From NCBI GenBank assembly GCA_009829735.1, contig CM020618.1, forward strand, positions 24,661,346-24,725,345: a DNA stretch of 64,000 nucleotides, given 5' to 3'. The position numbers and the translations under genes were made by a program. Of the stretch, positions 62,509 to 64,000 are shown piece by piece; within the stretch, counting starts at the first letter, position 1, and each line of letters begins with the position of its first letter. This DNA is from Pyropia yezoensis (lineage: Eukaryota; Rhodophyta; Bangiophyceae; Bangiales; Bangiaceae). The notes below the pieces were generated by a model that saw nothing but the letters and a program-made list of their open reading frames with translations, was not told where the DNA came from and did not search any database.

Positions 62509-63102
62509 AAGGCGGGCAGGCACCGCTGGGCAGGGGGGGGGAGGGACGGGCTTGAGCCATCGTGCGCGCGGCGTCGAGCCCCGTCCCTCCTCCCCTCTAC
62601 CCATTCCAGTGTACAGGCGCGCGACAGTAGCAGGCATGTCGGATGGATGGATGGGTGCGTATTTTTTTTTGTTGTGTGTGTGTGTGTGTGTGTGCGGGGG
62701 GGGGGTTAAAGTGCTGACCCCCCTCTATGTCGTCAACACCATACGCGTGTGGGTCGCCCTTGTCTCGGGCGGTCGTCACGGGGGTGGTGGTGTTGCCCTT
62801 TTTTCCTCAACGAACCGCCGCGGGGGCAGTCCAGCCCGCCCCTATCGCGGTGCGGGGGTGACCCTCCGCCCCCCTCCACGACGGGGGCACCCGGCCACCC
62901 CCGCCGCCACGGGCACGGCCTGTCGGCGGCGGCGGTGGCGACCACGCCAGCCCAATGGGCAGCGGCGCGGGGTCCCACGAGCCGTTGCTTCGCTCTGAGG
63001 GTGACGGCGTACGGAGCAGCGTGGGCACGCGCAACCCCCCCCCCACAGCCCGCCCTTTCTATCCCAAACGCCCACGCCCCCCCCCCCCCCGTGAGACATC
63101 CC
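62509..63102. other. Convergent 3' region with a TG microsatellite
   Basis: A T run and (TG)11 at 62673-62694 lie about 170 bp after the ARMC1 stop. The rest is GC-rich with C runs near 63030-63100. No gene is seen. Confidence 0.45.
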
Positions 63103-64000
63103 CTACATCAACGTCCGGCCCAGGCGGCCGTCGCCACCGCCGCCGCCCACACCCTCCGGGTCCACCGCGCACCGGTCGACGGCGACTTTGATGACGCGCG
63201 CCCAGAGAGCCCCCCCCCCCCCCGGCGCGCCAATGGCGGCGACGGCGGTGCCCACCCCCCCCCCGGCGCGCCCGTCGCCCCCGCCGTCCACCACCCCCGC
63301 CGCGGCAAACGCGTCGGCCACCCCCCGCACCTCGTCCACCACCGCCCGCACCGCCGCGGGCGACGCCACCGCCGACTGGCGGAGGAGCTCCGTCCACGAC
63401 GCTGCCACCCGCCGCGCCACAGCCGCCACCACCCCGCCGTCGGGGCGGCGGCCGCCCACAGCGGCGGCCGCTCCACCACCGCCGGCATTCACCACTGTCG
63501 CGGTCCGCCCACCCACCCCGTCCCTCCCTCCGCCACCACCACCACCACCATCACCACCACCACCACCACCACCGCCGCCGCTCCCTGCCGGCGGCGGTGA
63601 CCCGTCGAGGCGCACCCCATCCTGGATGACCGCCGCCACCAGCGCGGCCGCCTCGGTCGACCGCCCCGCCACGGCCGCCGCGGCAATCGCGTCGCCGCGG
63701 CCACACACGTAGGCGTGGCGCAGGCGGGTGGCGGCCGCCGCGGCGGCCGCCGCCGCCCCCGCCACCGCGTCGGCTGGAAAGGCGGGGGCGGGGGCCGTGG
63801 AAGGGGGCACCGCCCCGTCTGGGGCGGCACCTGCGGCTGCACCAGCTGTCACAGCGGCCGCCCCATCCGCGGCGCCGCCCACAGCCGACGCCAGGGCGGT
63901 CGCCGACGCGGCGGCGCGGAGGAGGTGTCCAGAGGGGGCGTCCCCGCGCCCGCCCACGGTGCCAGCGGGGGTGCCCAGGTCGGCAAGGAGCCAGCCCCAC
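63103..64000 (-). CDS. C-terminal part of an unidentified gene, cut by the window edge
   Basis: The minus-strand frame is open through base 64000 (WGWLLADLGTPAGTVGGRGD), so the gene continues to the right. About 298 residues are visible. They are Ala/Val/Arg-rich predicted helices (TRLRHAYVCGRGDAIAAAAV, AVARRVAASWTELLRQSAVA, AVRAVVDEVRGVADAFAAAG) with glycine runs between, ending LGRTLM and a TGA at 63103. This could be a helical scaffold such as a tethering or nuclear-pore protein, but I cannot name it. Convergent with ARMC1. Confidence 0.55.
   Translation of the reverse strand, partial: WGWLLADLGTPAGTVGGRGDAPSGHLLRAAASATALASAVGGAADGAAAVTAGAAAGAAPDGAVPPSTAPAPAFPADAVAGAAAAAAAAATRLRHAYVCGRGDAIAAAAVAGRSTEAAALVAAVIQDGVRLDGSPPPAGSGGGGGGGGGDGGGGGGGGRDGVGGRTATVVNAGGGGAAAAVGGRRPDGGVVAAVARRVAASWTELLRQSAVASPAAVRAVVDEVRGVADAFAAAGVVDGGGDGRAGGGVGTAVAAIGAPGGGGALWARVIKVAVDRCAVDPEGVGGGGGDGRLGRTLM

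Noticed and set aside
1..64000. High-GC bacterial (actinobacterial) chromosome
   Set aside because: Condensin CAP-G, ubiquitin E1, importin, DPH2, phase-matched introns and chromodomain retrotransposons are eukaryotic; no operons or ribosome-binding sites are seen.

Overview
The window looks like nuclear DNA of a GC-rich eukaryotic alga. My best guess is a bangiophycean red alga (Porphyra/Pyropia type). The host genes are eukaryotic housekeeping genes (ubiquitin E1, condensin CAP-G, importin, diphthamide synthesis, PARP16-type enzyme). They sit beside plastid-type amino-acid enzymes (diaminopimelate decarboxylase, fused dehydroquinase-shikimate dehydrogenase) and an organellar SSB. Introns are few and short, many genes have none, and the coding sequence is extremely rich in G/C at third positions. 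The organism is an inference from these traits, not from a match.

Bases 1-15647 hold two Ty3/gypsy-type LTR retrotransposons with chromodomain integrases, tail to tail. Element 1 (plus strand, 5' end outside the window, 3' LTR 7729-8091) is broken by stops, a frameshift and a protease deletion. Element 2 (minus strand, 5' LTR 15285-15647) keeps long open gag and pol frames, and its 3' end stops exactly at 8092, where element 1 begins. The simplest reading is that element 1 inserted into element 2. From about base 1421 onward the two are near-identical. Upstream of that point gag and protease are from clearly different lineages, so at least one element is a mosaic. Element 1 also carries a large reading frame on the opposite strand between pol and the 3' LTR (7139-5102, one apparent frame slip); the end of the same frame survives in element 2.

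Bases 15648-64000 are a gene-dense host region. In order: PARP16-like ADP-ribosyltransferase (+), UBA1 (-), condensin NCAPG (+), plastid LysA (-), DHQ-SDH (+), DPH2 (-), a decayed gene (+), a nucleolin/GAR2-like RRM-RGG protein (+), a TLDc protein (-), an importin-7/8-like karyopherin (+), a small putative membrane protein (-), a large helical-repeat protein with one intron (+), an organellar SSB (-), a secreted protein with three exons including a 48-nt microexon (-), an ARMC1 homologue with one intron (+), and a partial gene at the right edge (-). Among the 15 intact or partial genes, 13 of 14 neighbouring pairs lie on opposite strands, so the region is a series of head-to-head promoters and tail-to-tail 3' ends. 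LysA and DHQ-SDH share one short divergent promoter.

Intergenic DNA from about 52-63 kb is full of G/C homopolymers (up to 44 C) and microsatellites. Two such runs appear to break the SSB frame. No rRNA, tRNA or CRISPR array was found.
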